A DNA stretch of 64,000 nt from Hippophae tibetana (Eukaryota; Streptophyta; Magnoliopsida; Rosales; Elaeagnaceae): positions 27,158,159 to 27,222,158 of the forward strand of contig CM072811.1 of NCBI GenBank assembly GCA_037013495.1. The letters are read 5' to 3'. The translations under genes and the position numbers were made by a program. The notes under the pieces are model-generated. The model saw only the letters and a list, made by a program, of their open reading frames with translations. It was not told where the DNA came from and did no database searches. Of the stretch, positions 11,585 to 24,610 are shown one piece after another (the first letter of the stretch is position 1; each line of letters starts with the position of its first letter).

Positions 11585-12200
11585 TGTTATATGTAAAATA
11601 ATGTCACATGACATAATATGAGAGGTTATAGTGAGTAAATAACTTATAGTCCAACTCAGTCAGCGTTAAGTTAGCACATAAACATCAATATTAGTTAAGT
11701 ATCTCAAATATCAATATCAGTTAAATATCTAACATGATATATGATCAGTATTTAAACATTTAATTATCCAATAGTAAAATAATTAAGGAGATAAAATTCT
11801 AACATTTAAAAATAAATCTATCATTAAGGGTAAGAGTTATTAGCATATATATTCTTTTCTATAAATATTCACTATTGTTTACCATTAAACATAATCAGTT
11901 AATTACTGTTATACACATAATTTTTTTTCTCTCATTTATAGATATTGAGATCTAAACTATTTTTTTTAAATATCTCTTTATATCTCTCTACATCACGAAG
12001 AGAGACATCAGTCTTCTCCTTCTTTCATTACCTAACTTACTTAAGCATCGAAAGGTTAAAGGCCATTATATCTGTGATGGTCCAAGGTCTTAAGATATGT
12101 TCTATGTTCTCATATGCATAGGAAGCAATAGAAGCACCAATTATTGATGTTGACAAAAAACGAGATCAACATTTATTTATTTCTCTTATTTACCTTTATT
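11585..12200 (+). repeat. possible solo LTR of a gypsy-like element
   Basis: The stretch starts near a TGTTATATG string. It contains a TATA-like 'ttctataaatatt' block (about 11866-11880) and ends with a region around 'acttacttaagcatcgaaag' (about 12036) that resembles the 3' part of plant gypsy LTRs. I see no internal coding region attached to it. The assignment rests on style rather than on a matched second copy. Confidence 0.25.
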
Positions 12201-12599
12201 TTTACAAGTAGATGTAATTAATAAATGGTTTCCAGGTGGAGCTAGATACAACCACTAGTGCAAACAAATGCAAATGGTAGTGAATTCATTCAATTTGGTA
12301 ATGGGCTTTGGGGCGGCAGTACCATAGATGGTCTTAGCTCAAAAAGAAATATTTAAGCACTTTCGTTGTCTAAAAGATGCAATATCAAAGAAATTAAAGC
12401 ATTGCTCATTGTAAAAACAAGTTGTTTTGGTTCTACTAAATTCGTACTTACACTTGTTTTATAAAGATTTTTCTTTATGAATTTTTGATATTTTAAAGCT
12501 TTAAAGTTAGATTGAGTCATTAAAAACATGTGTATCATTTTCAAATAAAAAAAATAAAACTTGCACTCGTTATTGAATACTAAGTGCAAGAAGAAGAAC

Positions 12600-15500
12600 C
12601 TAGGTGAATAATAAAAGACGGTTAGGGTTAACTAAGAATTCAAATAAAAGTACCTAGGTGAATAATAAAATACGGTTAGATGATCAGAAAGAAACAATCT
12701 TTCCTAACCTAAACATTTTGAATCTTGGTTTTTTTATTACTTTAGGTTAGACCTCAACTACCTTAGTCCTTATAGGCTGGTTCTTAAGCTTAGCCTTACA
12801 TTTAGATTTCACATTCATTCTAATTGAAGATGCAATATGCATGGTAGGATGTTGATAATTAGTCCTATAATTAAATGTATGGAATTTCATTTGACTCTTT
12901 CAACCAACAATTTTATGATTTCTAATATAATTATTGGACATAATATTCATAGATACTAGAAGCATGGAAATGATTAACGATATGAGCAATGGTTAACAAA
13001 AATCTATACTTTAGTCTAATATGACATTTTCTACTACAATAATGATAAACATGCACAAACTAAATAGTTTTATCAATTATTGGTACAATGGTTCTTTATA
13101 TATACGTAAATATAGGAATATAATTAGAAGGCCTTACAAATGCAGTCTTTGATGCTAAAGGTGTATGTGTAGCATTTGAAGAAACAAGGTTAGTTGGTTT
13201 TACAAATTGTGTTCCTTTTGAAGATGATGGTGTAGATTTCTCATCTACATTACCTAATCCTCTTTTGTTTCTAAATTTTTTTTATAGTCAAGAAATTTGT
13301 TTAGCTTTTTAGCACCAATTGTTAAACTCTTTATGACTTCCTTTGATTGTTCAAGTTACTAAACTAGATTCTTGTTCTCCTCTTTAAGATATGCAAGACT
13401 TGAATTCAAACAATAAACAAGTATGGGTGTCACAATTTTTTGAGTCATTAGGATTGTCATTGTCACATTCTAAGTCGCTAAGAGTAGCACTGAAAGCCCT
13501 TCCGGTTCTCTTCTTTTTGTTAGCACACTCAACTATAATATGACGAATCTCATTGCATTCAAACCATTTAGGTCTAGTGGGTTTAGTTTTTTTTACCTTT
13601 GAAAGTCATAGGCTATAGTTCTTTTGGATTCTAATCCCCTAAACGGCTTGATTTCTAGTTAGTTTGTGAATTCTTCTGGTTGAAGATTTTCTTGAGTCTT
13701 TTGGTTAAGAGTTTGAATTCTTCATCATCCTCATCATTGTCATTATCACCATCATCAGACATGGAAATTTTGAAAGTTATACCTTTTTTCTTTGAAAGTG
13801 TTCAAAAACTCATCTCAAAAGTTTAAAGTGAGCCAATGAGTTCCTCAATTTTGATTGTATCTACATCCTTAATTTCATCAATGACAGTGACCTTTGCATG
13901 AAAATAATTTGATAATGAGTAAAGAATCTTTCGAACCAACCTAAATTCCTCAATTTTCTCTCCAAGATTTAAGGACGTATTAGAAATATCATATAATTTA
14001 GCATAAAATTCAAAAAAATGTTTCATCTTCTTCCATCCAAAGGTTTTCAAACCTAGTGCTTACCATGCAAAGTTTGGTTCTTTTAACTTGGGTGGTGCTC
14101 TCATGGATAACCTCTAAATTATTCCAAACATGCTTAGTAGTATCAACATTAGATGTACCTCATTAGCAGACATATCACTAGAGATTGCATTAATTTCTTT
14201 TTGATTCTAGTTAGTACTGGTTTTATCTTTAGTGGTTCATTTGTTCCTAGGTTTAAGTGTGATAATATTATCTTTTGTAACCTTAGGTGGTTCCCAACCG
14301 TATATAACGGAATTCCACACACTCTCGTTTATAGAATGTAAAAATGCTCTCATACGAGCTTTCAAGTATAGGTAGTTTGACCCATGAAAAAAAGATACAC
14401 AGGTTGTAGACAAACCCTTCCTCAAAGATCAATTACAAGGTCCTAGGCAAACATTGAGTATATCTAGTGACCCATTTTGACATTAAATGATAGATTAAAG
14501 TTACGGATCTAATTAACTAAAAAGTGATGAATGGGTAATTTTTCAAATACTAATTAAAAATCAAAAGCGACTAGACATGCAATTCTGCGTAAATAATATA
14601 AAGAAAAAATAAATAAAAACTTGATACATGATATTTTAAGTGGAAAAACCATATGGCATAATAATGACCTAAAAAAAACCATCGGTCCACCGGATCACTT
14701 AACAATCCAATATGAAAATAATGTTCACTTACAAGGTCGACACTTAAACTACCTATCACATGTGATGGCCCTAAGTAATCTACTTACAAGTTGTTACTTC
14801 TTTCACAGTTTTCAGAAGATAGGTGTACAGATCCCAACCAACGTTTCGATAAACTCAAGTCGTATGAGTAATCGAACCAGTTCAGCTAGCACATAAAAAT
14901 TTAGTACAATAAGACAAGTACATAATGTGTCATAGAGTAGATTCAATTATGAAAAACTCTAGCTAAATGATATAAGAAAATATCAATTAATTCAAAATCA
15001 ACTAGCAAACCCTATAATAAAAGTTGAAACATATGCTCATAAAATAAATAGGCACATTATTAGTCAAACACAATCATACAATGTTTAATAGATCAATTTA
15101 AGAAAAATTCTAAACAAATATGATCTTGTTTTTGCAAAATATTTTGAAAGAGAGAACACAAAAATAATTAAAAAATTATATTAAATGTGGTTTAAGAAAA
15201 CAAGAGACATTATGTTGTTTAAATAGAAAATATTGAAGCCACAATGCTAGGTTAAAGTCCAATTACAAAATTGTCCACTAAATAATTCATTGAGTAGTAA
15301 ATAATAAGAAAAATATGATAATTAGAATATTTGACTCAAATAAATAATTAGGTTAAAGTTGAAGCCCTCGTCGCTCGATCGATCGAACCAATAAGGTCAA
15401 TTAATCCAAATCTTTTTTTATCAATCCAGGCAACGATTATAAAAACCCGATACCATGTAGGTCATATTCGATCATACCTCAATCGAGGATCGAACCCATC

Positions 15501-15703
15501 CTGATCTATCTACCACAATTTGAAAATCAAACTGAGAGGACATAGATCGTACAAGATTGATCTAACTCATTCGATCGATTGACTCAATACTCGATCGACC
15601 GACTAAAGTATATACCAAATATTCCTAAAAAATATGCTTAGAAACTAATTTACATTTAAATATTTTGTGCACAAATATCGTCAATATTCATGTATACCTT
15701 ACA
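12600..15703 (-). mobile_element. Ty1/copia fossil, gag plus 5' LTR (element B)
   Basis: This is a minus-strand, multiply broken copia fossil that keeps mainly its 5' part. The 5' LTR is at about 14610-15703. Its right end reads TGTAAGGTATAC on the minus strand, matching the LTR start at 20524. A gag N-terminal piece is at about 14425-14237. A gag core of the UBN2 type is at 14050-13823 (motif EFYAKLYDIS). Zinc-knuckle-like cysteine/histidine remains lie near 13500-13580. Positions 12600-13320 look like the gag-to-pol linker. No integrase or reverse transcriptase was recognised, so most of pol is missing. The left limit is uncertain. Confidence 0.65.
14610..15703 (-). repeat. LTR of the TGTAAG family, minus strand
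   Basis: It pairs by eye with 20524-21675 read on the other strand. Shared features are the TGTAAGGTATA start, 'ttaagtggaaaaacca' against its complement, and a cluster of GATCGATC motifs (15376-15600). Confidence 0.65.
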
Positions 15704-17859
15704 TGCCTCTTTTTACTTATTTTTTTCTCCTTATAAACACATGTATAATACAACGTAAACACATAAAAGTTATGAGGAACAATAATTCATTATAACTATA
15801 TAGGAATTGATGCATAAATATATGCATAAAATGATCCTAATCAATAACTTTATATAAAAGTGTGACTAAAATGTTTATTTTTTATAATAATTTAATCAAA
15901 GTTATGTATTACAATGTCTAAATTTTAATGATTTAATGGTTTATATATTTTTTATAAAAATTGAGTAATCAAATCGTTTCTAATAATATAAATAAAATAA
16001 TTTTTATAATAATTTTTTCGTTAATTTTGGTTCAATAAGGTATTTTTTTATGCAAAATATAAAGAATATTTATTTATGTTATAATTGTAATAAAATTATA
16101 ACTTATTTGATAAATATTTAGTGATTGAAACAATCTAACTCACCTTTTTTAAAATACATATTATAATAACATTACAATTAATTATAAATAAACTTTTCCG
16201 AATGTAAAACATGTCCACTAAATCAAAAAGGAAACATAGGTCCTTTTTACCAAAAATGAAAAAGAAAAAAAATATTTCCGATTCCCTTTTTCACATATAG
16301 CTACTTTTGAATTATCACCACCCCTCCCTTATTTTCTTAATTTTATTTAGAATACTTTGTCTAGAGAATTCTATAAGGTTCGGGTGTTCTAACAATAGCC
16401 ACACAACTTGATAAAAGATGTGAGCACGTGTGTACGGAATTTATAATTTAAATGTGAGATAAATTAAAGTTTATAAGGACAAACTACTGATTCAGAGTGC
16501 AATGAGTGCTGTGAGAATGATAAATTATTTAGATTTTATTCATTTAAAATATTATATTATTATATATTTTAAAAATAATAAATAATTTTTGAAAAAATAT
16601 ATTAAAAAGTAATGAATAATATTATATAAAAATTGTGAGTGTATGTCGAGTCAGTGATGTGATTAAGAATGACGTAATGAGTTTGATGGAAAGAAAGGTT
16701 ATATTACGTTGTATTGTGAGAGGTTTTTTTTTTTTTTATATCAATATTTATAATATAATATTGATATTGTTTGAGTGTATATTCTCCACAGCATCAAAAA
16801 AAAAATATATTTAAATTTGTGAAGAACAAAAATTAATTTTTATTGTTACACTACTTACTCGAAGATATCGAACAAATTTTTTTAAAAGTTGTATTCTATT
16901 ATGCATGACCATTATATAAATTTATTTTCGTAGGATATTAAAAAATATTTATTTATTTACTTTATAAGAAAAATAAATATTTCTTTTCAAAACTATCAAA
17001 ACTAACCCATTTAACTTTATATGTTTTTTTATATGAGTAATTAGAAAATATTTGAAGAATAACTTTTATTTTTTTAATTATGTACTAAAAAGTAAAACTA
17101 TCAAAATTTATAAAGATTTTGTTTTAGGAGATAAGTCATTTTCATTTATTTTTTTAAGAGATAAGTTATTTTCTTTTAATTATGTTAGTTAGAATAATTT
17201 AGTCATTTTTTTAACTTTTTATAATAATTTAATCATTTTGTTATAAAAATTTAAGTACAAGAAATTTTAGTTAAATTTTAAAACTTTTTTTATTATTTTT
17301 TATCGAGTTTGTAGTCAATATTATCTATTACTAAAAATAATTTATAAAAGTGATATATTAATAATAGTTAAAATAAAATGAAAAAAATTAGTTATTTATC
17401 CTTGTTACTTTTTTAAAACAAAATAACAAATCTGTTATAAAAATAATAATAAAGTGACTAAACTGTTTTTCTTTAACATAACTAAGAAATTTGTGTTATT
17501 ATTCACCCTAATTTATACATTATAAATATTAAGATTAATATTTTAACACTAAATCTACAATTACAAATCTTGCATCTCCTCTAACATCCCTACCTTCAGT
17601 TGAAAAGCTCCATGAGAACTTAAAATCCATAAAAGTATAAAAGTTTTTTTACTTCTTTCTAACTCTCTCTAATAGAGGCAACCTCTCTTCTAGATTCAAT
17701 CTCCCTTTCCCTTTTGCCTTAACTTCAAAACTACTAATCATCTCTCTATTTCCTACAACTTTATCCATTCATTATGGGCTAATTAGTCTTATATTTTTAA
17801 TTACCCACATCATCAGCTCTTAATCTTCGTTTCTTTAATTTCTTCTCATCATTTTCAAA
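15704..17859. other. AT-rich spacer
   Basis: No gene is seen. The stretch is very A+T-rich with poly-T runs (16727-16737). It has no open frame with recognisable domains and no convincing terminal repeats. Confidence 0.6.
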
Positions 17860-18590
17860 ACAAATGACCATTTTGTTCCTACTGAGCTTACTTATACTGA
17901 TTTACTCTTATATGTCCTTTTATCCTTTAATCAAATTTGGAAGGCTAGAAACAACTTATTTTTAAATTATATTATTGCTCTAAATTTGTCTCATTTGATT
18001 CAGAAATTAGAAAAAAAGATTCATGAAATTAATTTTTCTTCTTCTCTCAAACTCAAACTCAACACCGTCCAACCCACCATTACCTTATTCTTGGTTTAAA
18101 TCCCCTAACGGATCAATTAAGATTAACTTAGACACTGTTTGTTACTATTATAATCTTAGTACTGGAGTTATTAGCAGATACTGAAAAGGTCAAGTTAAAG
18201 GCTGCTAAAGTGAATCTCAAATTGGTAATTCTAATGAAGTTGGAAAAGTTTTTGCCTTATTTTTTTTAATTCAAGAAGCTCTAAACAATAATTACAGATG
18301 GTGATAATAAAACTGTCCTAAAAGTTCTTCTACATGATGGAGTCACCTTTATTGCAAAGCTCATGGTTATATCTCTCAAATCAGATCTTTATTAAGTCAC
18401 TTCAATATGATTGATGCTTTCTAGTTGCCAAAAATTTAAATATTGTTACTCATTTTTTAGCCAATTCAGTAGCTCTTAGTCTTGTTGCGGTTCCATTCCA
18501 TTTTACAAATTCCCTCTATAAATTTTTTTTGTTATTTTATGTAATGATTCTTAATCATAAATATATTTCATATTTTACAACCAAAAAAAT
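17860..18590 (+). mobile_element. LINE 3' end with RNase H-like remnant
   Basis: Plus-strand translation fragments resemble the end of a plant L1-type non-LTR retrotransposon. A tryptophan-lysine-alanine-arginine-asparagine piece (near 17940) is followed by a lysine-asparagine-leucine-aspartate box (near 18120) and a 'TGVISRY' piece (near 18165). A HFLANS-like ending lies near 18460. These correspond to the start and end of the RNase H domain that closes such elements. Several in-frame stops and frame changes show that it is dead, and the upstream endonuclease and reverse transcriptase are absent, giving a 5' truncation typical of LINEs. An AT-rich 3' tail ends with an A run near 18585. A decayed host RNase H-like gene is the alternative. 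Confidence 0.5.
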
Positions 18591-19430
18591 TATTTTAAGT
18601 AATAAAAACTCATACTTTTAATCATTTTTATCAATATATTTATTTGGTACTTATAGTACAAATATTAACACACCAAAAATTACATAGAAAAATTGAACTT
18701 TTGGGAAATTAAAAAATAATACTTATAAAATTTCTAACAATAAAAATATATAGTATCTAAATAATAATTATTATGTTTGATTAAATAGTGTTTAATATCG
18801 AATTAGTTTAATAATTGTATTTTAATTTGAATAACGTCTAATTTAACGACTTTCAATATTAAATAATGTACCCGACTTTTTTTAAATAGTTAAAATATAT
18901 CAGTTGGATATAAAGTTATACTATTTTTATAATTATAAGTTTTAAAGTATTATTTTTGTTGTTTTAAAACATTTTTCAAACAAATATTTTTCTTTTATGA
19001 ACTATTCCAACCAATTTTCCTCCATTTTTTTCTTACCTTTTTTTCAGTGAAAATTCATAAAATAGTAATTTTTTTTATGAAAAATTACAATATAATTTGA
19101 GTTATACATAGTTTGCAATGAAGATAATCTTCCTTATAAAATAAGCATAACTCAAATTACAATATAAATTAGATTAAATTGTATTCTATTAGTCAGAATT
19201 AAGGAATTTAAAAAATTATCTTTTAAATTATTTGATCTTTAATTTTTAAAATTTAATACATTTAGTGTATTATTTTTAAATTTAGATTGAATTTATTAAT
19301 TATAAAAATTCAATTGATGAAATATTATAAATTTGTATTAAAAAGTAAAAAATTAAAAATAATAAATTCAGTGGGCGTAAGAATAGTTCACCCAATAAAA
19401 TTTTAATCTTTTGGATACAATGATAGGGGC
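18591..19430. other. AT-rich spacer with a remnant of the AAA-ATPase block flank
   Basis: No gene is seen. The last bases (about 19390-19430, around 'taatcttttggatacaatga') match 37935-37960 upstream of gene 3. The duplicated block therefore probably extended this far upstream of genes 2 and 3. Confidence 0.5.
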
Positions 19431-19464
19431 ATGATGATTTGTGATTGCTATTGTAAGGTTCTAG

Positions 19465-20017
19465 GGTTTGAGCTAACTTTGATTACAAAATTATGTTCTA
19501 ACTCTATCTTTCACTTTTTAAACAAATTTGAAGAAAGACACATACTTTTAAGAGGGCTACCTATTATGATATGTGCAAATATTATAGTGAGCAAAAAGGG
19601 TTATCTCATAACTAATGTGAAAATCATCATACTAGATTTCTGACTCATGTATGTTTCCTTAATAAAAAATAAAAAATAAAAAGGCATTGCATGTACATAA
19701 AGAAAGAGCCAAAAGAGGTTGAACAAAAAAAAAATAACCAATACCTCATAAAAAAAGATTAAAAAATTCTTAAGCTCTCTCTTGGTGTATACTTTTTATT
19801 TTGTGAAATTGAAGATTCAATTAGAGTTTTTACATGATAGGTGATAATTTTTCTTTTGAATCTTTTATTATTGATCATAAATGAATTAATAAACGTACTA
19901 ATGAAGTTTAAATATATATATCTTATTTTGGGTGATTGTCAATATATCATTATATATGTTAGTGTGTCTATATGTCTTGTCAATATACCTTTGCTCGTGT
20001 TTAAATAAGTCAACAGC

Positions 20018-20051
<34 letters not shown>

Positions 20052-21675
20052 TACATTATGTTGGGAGTCATAGGACTTAGGAGAAGTTAAAACCTTTGCA
20101 TGTAGTTCGATTTGTTCATAATAATGGGATAAATACTACATATATAAGAAGAACACAATGTTTACGTGTTCTATTTATTATTAAACATAGGGGAGAACTC
20201 TAAATAATTAAGTGCTCAATTTGATATGTCACAAAAAGGAGAACTTTTAACATTTAAATGTTCTATCTATTACTACTCATTGATCATGTTTACTTCACTT
20301 TATTATTATTGTGTATGCTGAACTAATAAACAATGAATCTTTTGAGACATGTTGTGTACCTAATTGCCATTTTATTTTTCAGTATATATATGAGCTATCC
20401 AAATTCAAGCAAAAATGATTTCACCAGATCATAGGATAGTACCACTATATAAATTTACCTTTCCTATAAGCGTTATGTATTGAGAGAGAGATTTTGTCAC
20501 ACGAATATGTCAAGGGAGAAGATTGTAAGGTATATGAGTGTTGGTGATATTTATGAACAAAATGTTTAAGTGTAAACTAGTTTCTAGGAGCATTTTCATG
20601 TGCGTTATTCAAGTCAAAGAAACTTCCAAGCTTCATGTTAATGTGTTCAAGTATACACTCTTTACTTAAACACGTTAGCATTTTTATTATACACTTAGGT
20701 ATATTTGGTATATATAATGGTTGATTAATCAAGTAGTGTCGATCGATCGAAGTGGTAGATTGATCTAAGATCGGTTGTGTATGTTTTATGTCATCTTGAA
20801 TTGAATTTCAAGTAGGAGTAGATCGATCGATCAAAAGGTTAGATCAATCAAGGATCGATCGTGTTAGATCTACTCAGTCTCAGATTTTTATTAATCATTT
20901 TTTGATCGATTGAAAAGAGTTTCGATCGAACGCTCAACATAAAACATTTTTATTTACTCGAGCTAAACCGGTGATATACCATAATGCTCTTATTTATTAT
21001 TGCTCTATGAAATGTTTAATGGATAGAATGGTCATTATCCAATGACGTAGCATTAGGGTTTAAATTCTACTATTTAAACGACCTAATGCTCTTGATCCAA
21101 AATAACCACACATATTCTATTCATCTTTTTCTTTCTATCTTAAACATTTTATAAAATCTAAATCATATTTTTTAAGATTATTCTTAATTTAATATGTCTA
21201 ACATTGTGTGGTTATGTTTGATTAAGTCATAAGCCTATCTTTTTTTATGATACTATGCTTTAACTTTTGTTCTAGGATTTTCGAGGTGCTTTAATTTATT
21301 TTATTTAAATTTGAATATTCTAGTTAGGGTCTTTCATTATTAAATCTGTTATAAAACATACTTTGCACTTGTACTATTTGTGCTAATTTTTTGGTGTTTG
21401 TTGAACGGGTTCGATTGCTCACGTGACTTGAGAGATTGAAATGTTGGTATGAATCCATATGCATACCTTGTAGAAACTGTGAAAAAGTGAAGGTTTGTAA
21501 GTAGAATACTTTGAGGACTTTATCTGTAAAGAGTAATTTAAGACCTAATTTTATAATCGAATTAATTTTCATAATGAATCGTTAAGTGGTCTGGTGGATT
21601 CGTAGTTTTCCTCTTAAGTTATTGTTGTAACTTAGATTATTTTTACCTAAAATATAACGTGTTAAGTTTATATTT
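19465..21675 (+). mobile_element. copia remnant: 3' internal region plus 3' LTR (element C)
   Basis: Positions 19465-20523 resemble 165-1150 and end in a purine tract (caagggagaaga, about 20509-20520). Directly after it an LTR begins at 20524 with TGTAAGG. The LTR runs to about 21675. Its second half (21315-21665) aligns by eye with 63465-63800, where a copia LTR is followed by a primer-binding site. No gag or pol is present, so this is a 3' fragment of an LTR element that inserted in the 5' flank of AAA-ATPase gene 2. An open frame at 21324-21572 on the minus strand lies within the LTR and has no meaning of its own. Confidence 0.6.
20020..20051. repeat. TA microsatellite
   Basis: An uninterrupted run of alternating T and A of about 30 bases lies inside element C. 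Confidence 0.95.
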
Positions 21676-22826
21676 ATTTTCATTTTATATTATTTACACA
21701 CAATTAATTATCTGGTTGTTTAATAATTTTTAATTAGACATAATTATCATAATTATTTATTTATCCCTTTAAGTTAATTAAATTCATAACTTTAAATTTT
21801 CATAAGAAATTTTTTTTCTTATCTTTGTTCTAAGGTTATTTTAGTATTTTTTTAAGTTATATATATACTTTGTATTTAAATATGTGAAAAATAAGAGTTT
21901 ATCTTTTGCACAATAGTTTAGATACATTTTTTTTATTTAGATATAATATTATATGTAGTTATGTTTCTTTAATGATTTAGAACGGAAGATTATAAAATTA
22001 ATGAAATTAGTTGAATATATTAATATAATTCTTCTAATAATTCAAGCAAACTTAAAAACATTAGTAAAATGAAAGTTAATATTAATACTAAAATAATACA
22101 AAATATTACTGTATAATAATATATCAGTCAATTTTAATTAATTATGTAATAGAATTTTTTATATATTCAATTTCAGTGAATTTTTATTTTCTTAAAAAAA
22201 AATCTTCTTTTTGTTATTGTTTCTTTAGGGACAAAAAGCTTAACGATTAAGCAAAGAACTCTATTCTATATCTCCACTAAATTTTTTTGCAGAAGGCACC
22301 TAATGTCCCCTAGTAAAATTCTACGTGACATACGACTTGGGATAGAAAAATAAAATATATTAGAAAATAAATTAAGAGGGATAAGATTTATTATTCTTTT
22401 ATTTTAAATTTTATTATATAAGCTCGTATAAATAAAATTTTAATTATAACATTTACAAAATTAAATAAATTATATAGTAAAATAAAATTACCATAATTCT
22501 CAACGAGTAGCAAATTGCTTTAAAAGCCGAGCCTTGACACGCGAATTTCTAACCAAGTGGGGCATTAAAGTTGTGGATTGTATAGTTACCGGGCTAGAAT
22601 AATGGATCTTGGAAAATTATCTTAAAAAATATTAATATTATTATTATTATAAAATTATCTTAAAAAATATTAATATTATTATTATTATAAAATTATCTTA
22701 AAAAAATACTAAAATTACCATTAATATTAATAATAATAATAATAAATTTAATTATTATAATATCATCTCAAAAAACCAAAATCATAAATTTCCATGAAGG
22801 CCAAGTTTCACAAATCCCTCCGAGCC
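21676..22826 (+). other. 5' flank of AAA-ATPase gene 2
   Basis: This is AT-rich upstream DNA. Positions about 22165-22385 align by eye with 38430-38640 upstream of gene 3, with shared 'atctccactaaa' and 'gatagaaaaataaaatat' strings. The duplicated unit therefore included at least 0.8 kb of promoter-side DNA. A 38-bp tandem repeat at 22613-22705 is found only here. Confidence 0.6.
22613..22705 (+). repeat. 38-bp tandem repeat upstream of gene 2
   Basis: Two identical copies (22613-22650, 22651-22688) of a unit starting 'aaaattatcttaaaaaatat' and ending in an ATT triplet run are followed by a partial third copy. It lies about 120-215 bp upstream of the TATA box of gene 2, and no counterpart exists upstream of gene 3. 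Confidence 0.9.
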
Positions 22827-22833
22827 TATAAAA
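22827..22833 (+). promoter_or_regulatory. TATA box of AAA-ATPase gene 2
   Basis: TATAAAA sits 121 bp upstream of the start codon, in a context (gagcctataaaa) also conserved at gene 3. Confidence 0.7.
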
Positions 22834-22947
22834 CCCGGTACCCAAATTCCCAAACTCGACCATTCTTTCTTCAAAGACCTGAACTCTGAAATACCATTAT
22901 CGAATCTCTAACTTTGAAGAAGCGTTCAAATAAACAAAACGAAAACC

Positions 22948-24610
22948 ATGTTTTCATTCAAAGACATACCCACGACACCAACGTCATTATTTTCAGCTTA
23001 TGCCTCATTCACAGCTTCAATAATGTTAATTCGTTCTATGGCCAACGAACTACTCCCACCACAAATCCAATCCTACATTTCCTCAGCCATTCACTACCTC
23101 TTCAAACCTCTCAATTCGAACATCACTTTCATAGTCGAAGAATATTGTAATATGTTCTCTAGAAACGAAGTTTACGAAGCCGTCGAGATTTACCTTCGAA
23201 CCAAAATCAACCCATCAACCCAACGTCTTCGAATCAGCAAAACCCAGAAACAGAACAAACTCAACATTTCAATAGAAAAAGGAGAAGAAGTCAAAGACAA
23301 TTTTGACAACGTTAAACTCAAATGGCTTTTGGTTTACTTCGAACCCAACAAATTCTCAGGCGAGAAGCGTGAATTTCAATTGACTTTCCCCAAAAAGTTC
23401 AAAGATAAAGTCTTGAACTTTTACTTGCCTTATGTGTTGAGTGAAGCTAATAAAATTAAACAAGAAGAGAGAATGGTCAAGATCCATACTAAACGTAGTT
23501 CGTACGGTGGTGGTGAAGAAGATGATGGTTGTGGTGGTAATCAATTCTGGGGTTGTGTGACTTTGGATCATCCTGCAAAGTTCGAAACTTTGGCTATGGA
23601 CCCAGAAATGAAGAATAAAATTATTGATGATTTAGATAGATTTGTGAGAAGAAGAGAGTTTTATAAGAGAGTTGGGAAAGCTTGGAAAAGAGGGTATTTG
23701 TTGTTTGGTCCACCTGGGACTGGTAAATCTAGTTTGATTGCTGCCATGGCTAATTATCTTAAGTTTGATGTTTATGATTTGGAGCTAAGTGGTATTCAAA
23801 ATAATGCTGAATTGAGGAATACATTGTTATCTACTACAAATCGTTCGATTTTGGCCATTGAGGATGTAGATTGTAGTGTGGATATGGAAAACAGGCAATT
23901 GGGAGATCAGGGTTACAATCAAAATCCTGCTTCTCGACCCAAGGTTAGTGATCTTTAACATATTGAATTTAATTTAATTACTTCGTGACTACTAAGTGGT
24001 ACTAGTTGGTTATGCATATAAGTTAAAAGAAGAGTTATTTGTTCTACAATTGTTGTACTAATATGGCGTTTATCTTATGTGATTGCAGTTCACTCTCTCA
24101 GGATTACTGAATTTCATTGATGGCCTTTGGTCAAGTTGTGGCGATGAGAGAATTATTGTGTTCACAACCAACCATAAAGAGAAGATAGATCCAGCATTGT
24201 TGCGTCCTGGTCGAATGGATATGCACATTCATATGTCTTATTGTACAAGTCATGGCTTTAAGACCTTAGCCACTAATTACCTTGGCAGTGATAGCTACAA
24301 ACACAATCTCTATAAAGAAATTGAAGGTCTAATTGATAGTGTACAGGTAACTCCAGCAGAAATTGCTGAAGAGTTGATGAAGAATGATGATATTGATGTT
24401 ACTTTTGGATTACTTGTTAATTTCCTCAAGTGCAAGAGGGTTGAGTGTGATGAAAAAAAGTTTGAAGAGAACCGACAAGAACAAGAACATGTTGAGGAGG
24501 AACCAGTTCAACCTAGAAAAGCAAAGAGAGTTAAAACCAACTGCAATTATGTGAATAGAAGTAATATAGGTAGAGGTGTCCATTTGAGGAGACTATTCGT
24601 GCGGCAATGA
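22948..24610 (+). CDS. AAA-ATPase gene 2, BCS1/HSR4 type (505 aa, two exons)
   Basis: Same family as gene 1. Exon 1 is 22948-23943 (332 codons) and exon 2 is 24089-24610 (173 aa plus stop). The intron is only 145 bp and phase 0. The N-terminus (about residues 8-35) carries a Phe/Ala/Ile/Met-rich stretch that could insert into a membrane. The AAA-associated domain follows, then Walker A GPPGTGKS at 254-261, Walker B ILAIEDVD at 301-308, sensor-1 Asn360 and arginine fingers Arg371 and Arg374. A Gly/Asp/Glu-rich insert (about 186-198) precedes the AAA core. The C-terminus is long, charged and basic, and may be regulatory or bind partners. It is about 92-93% identical to gene 3 in exon 1 by eye count. 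An overlapping 78-codon frame at 22914 is a shadow. It appears intact. Confidence 0.93.
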
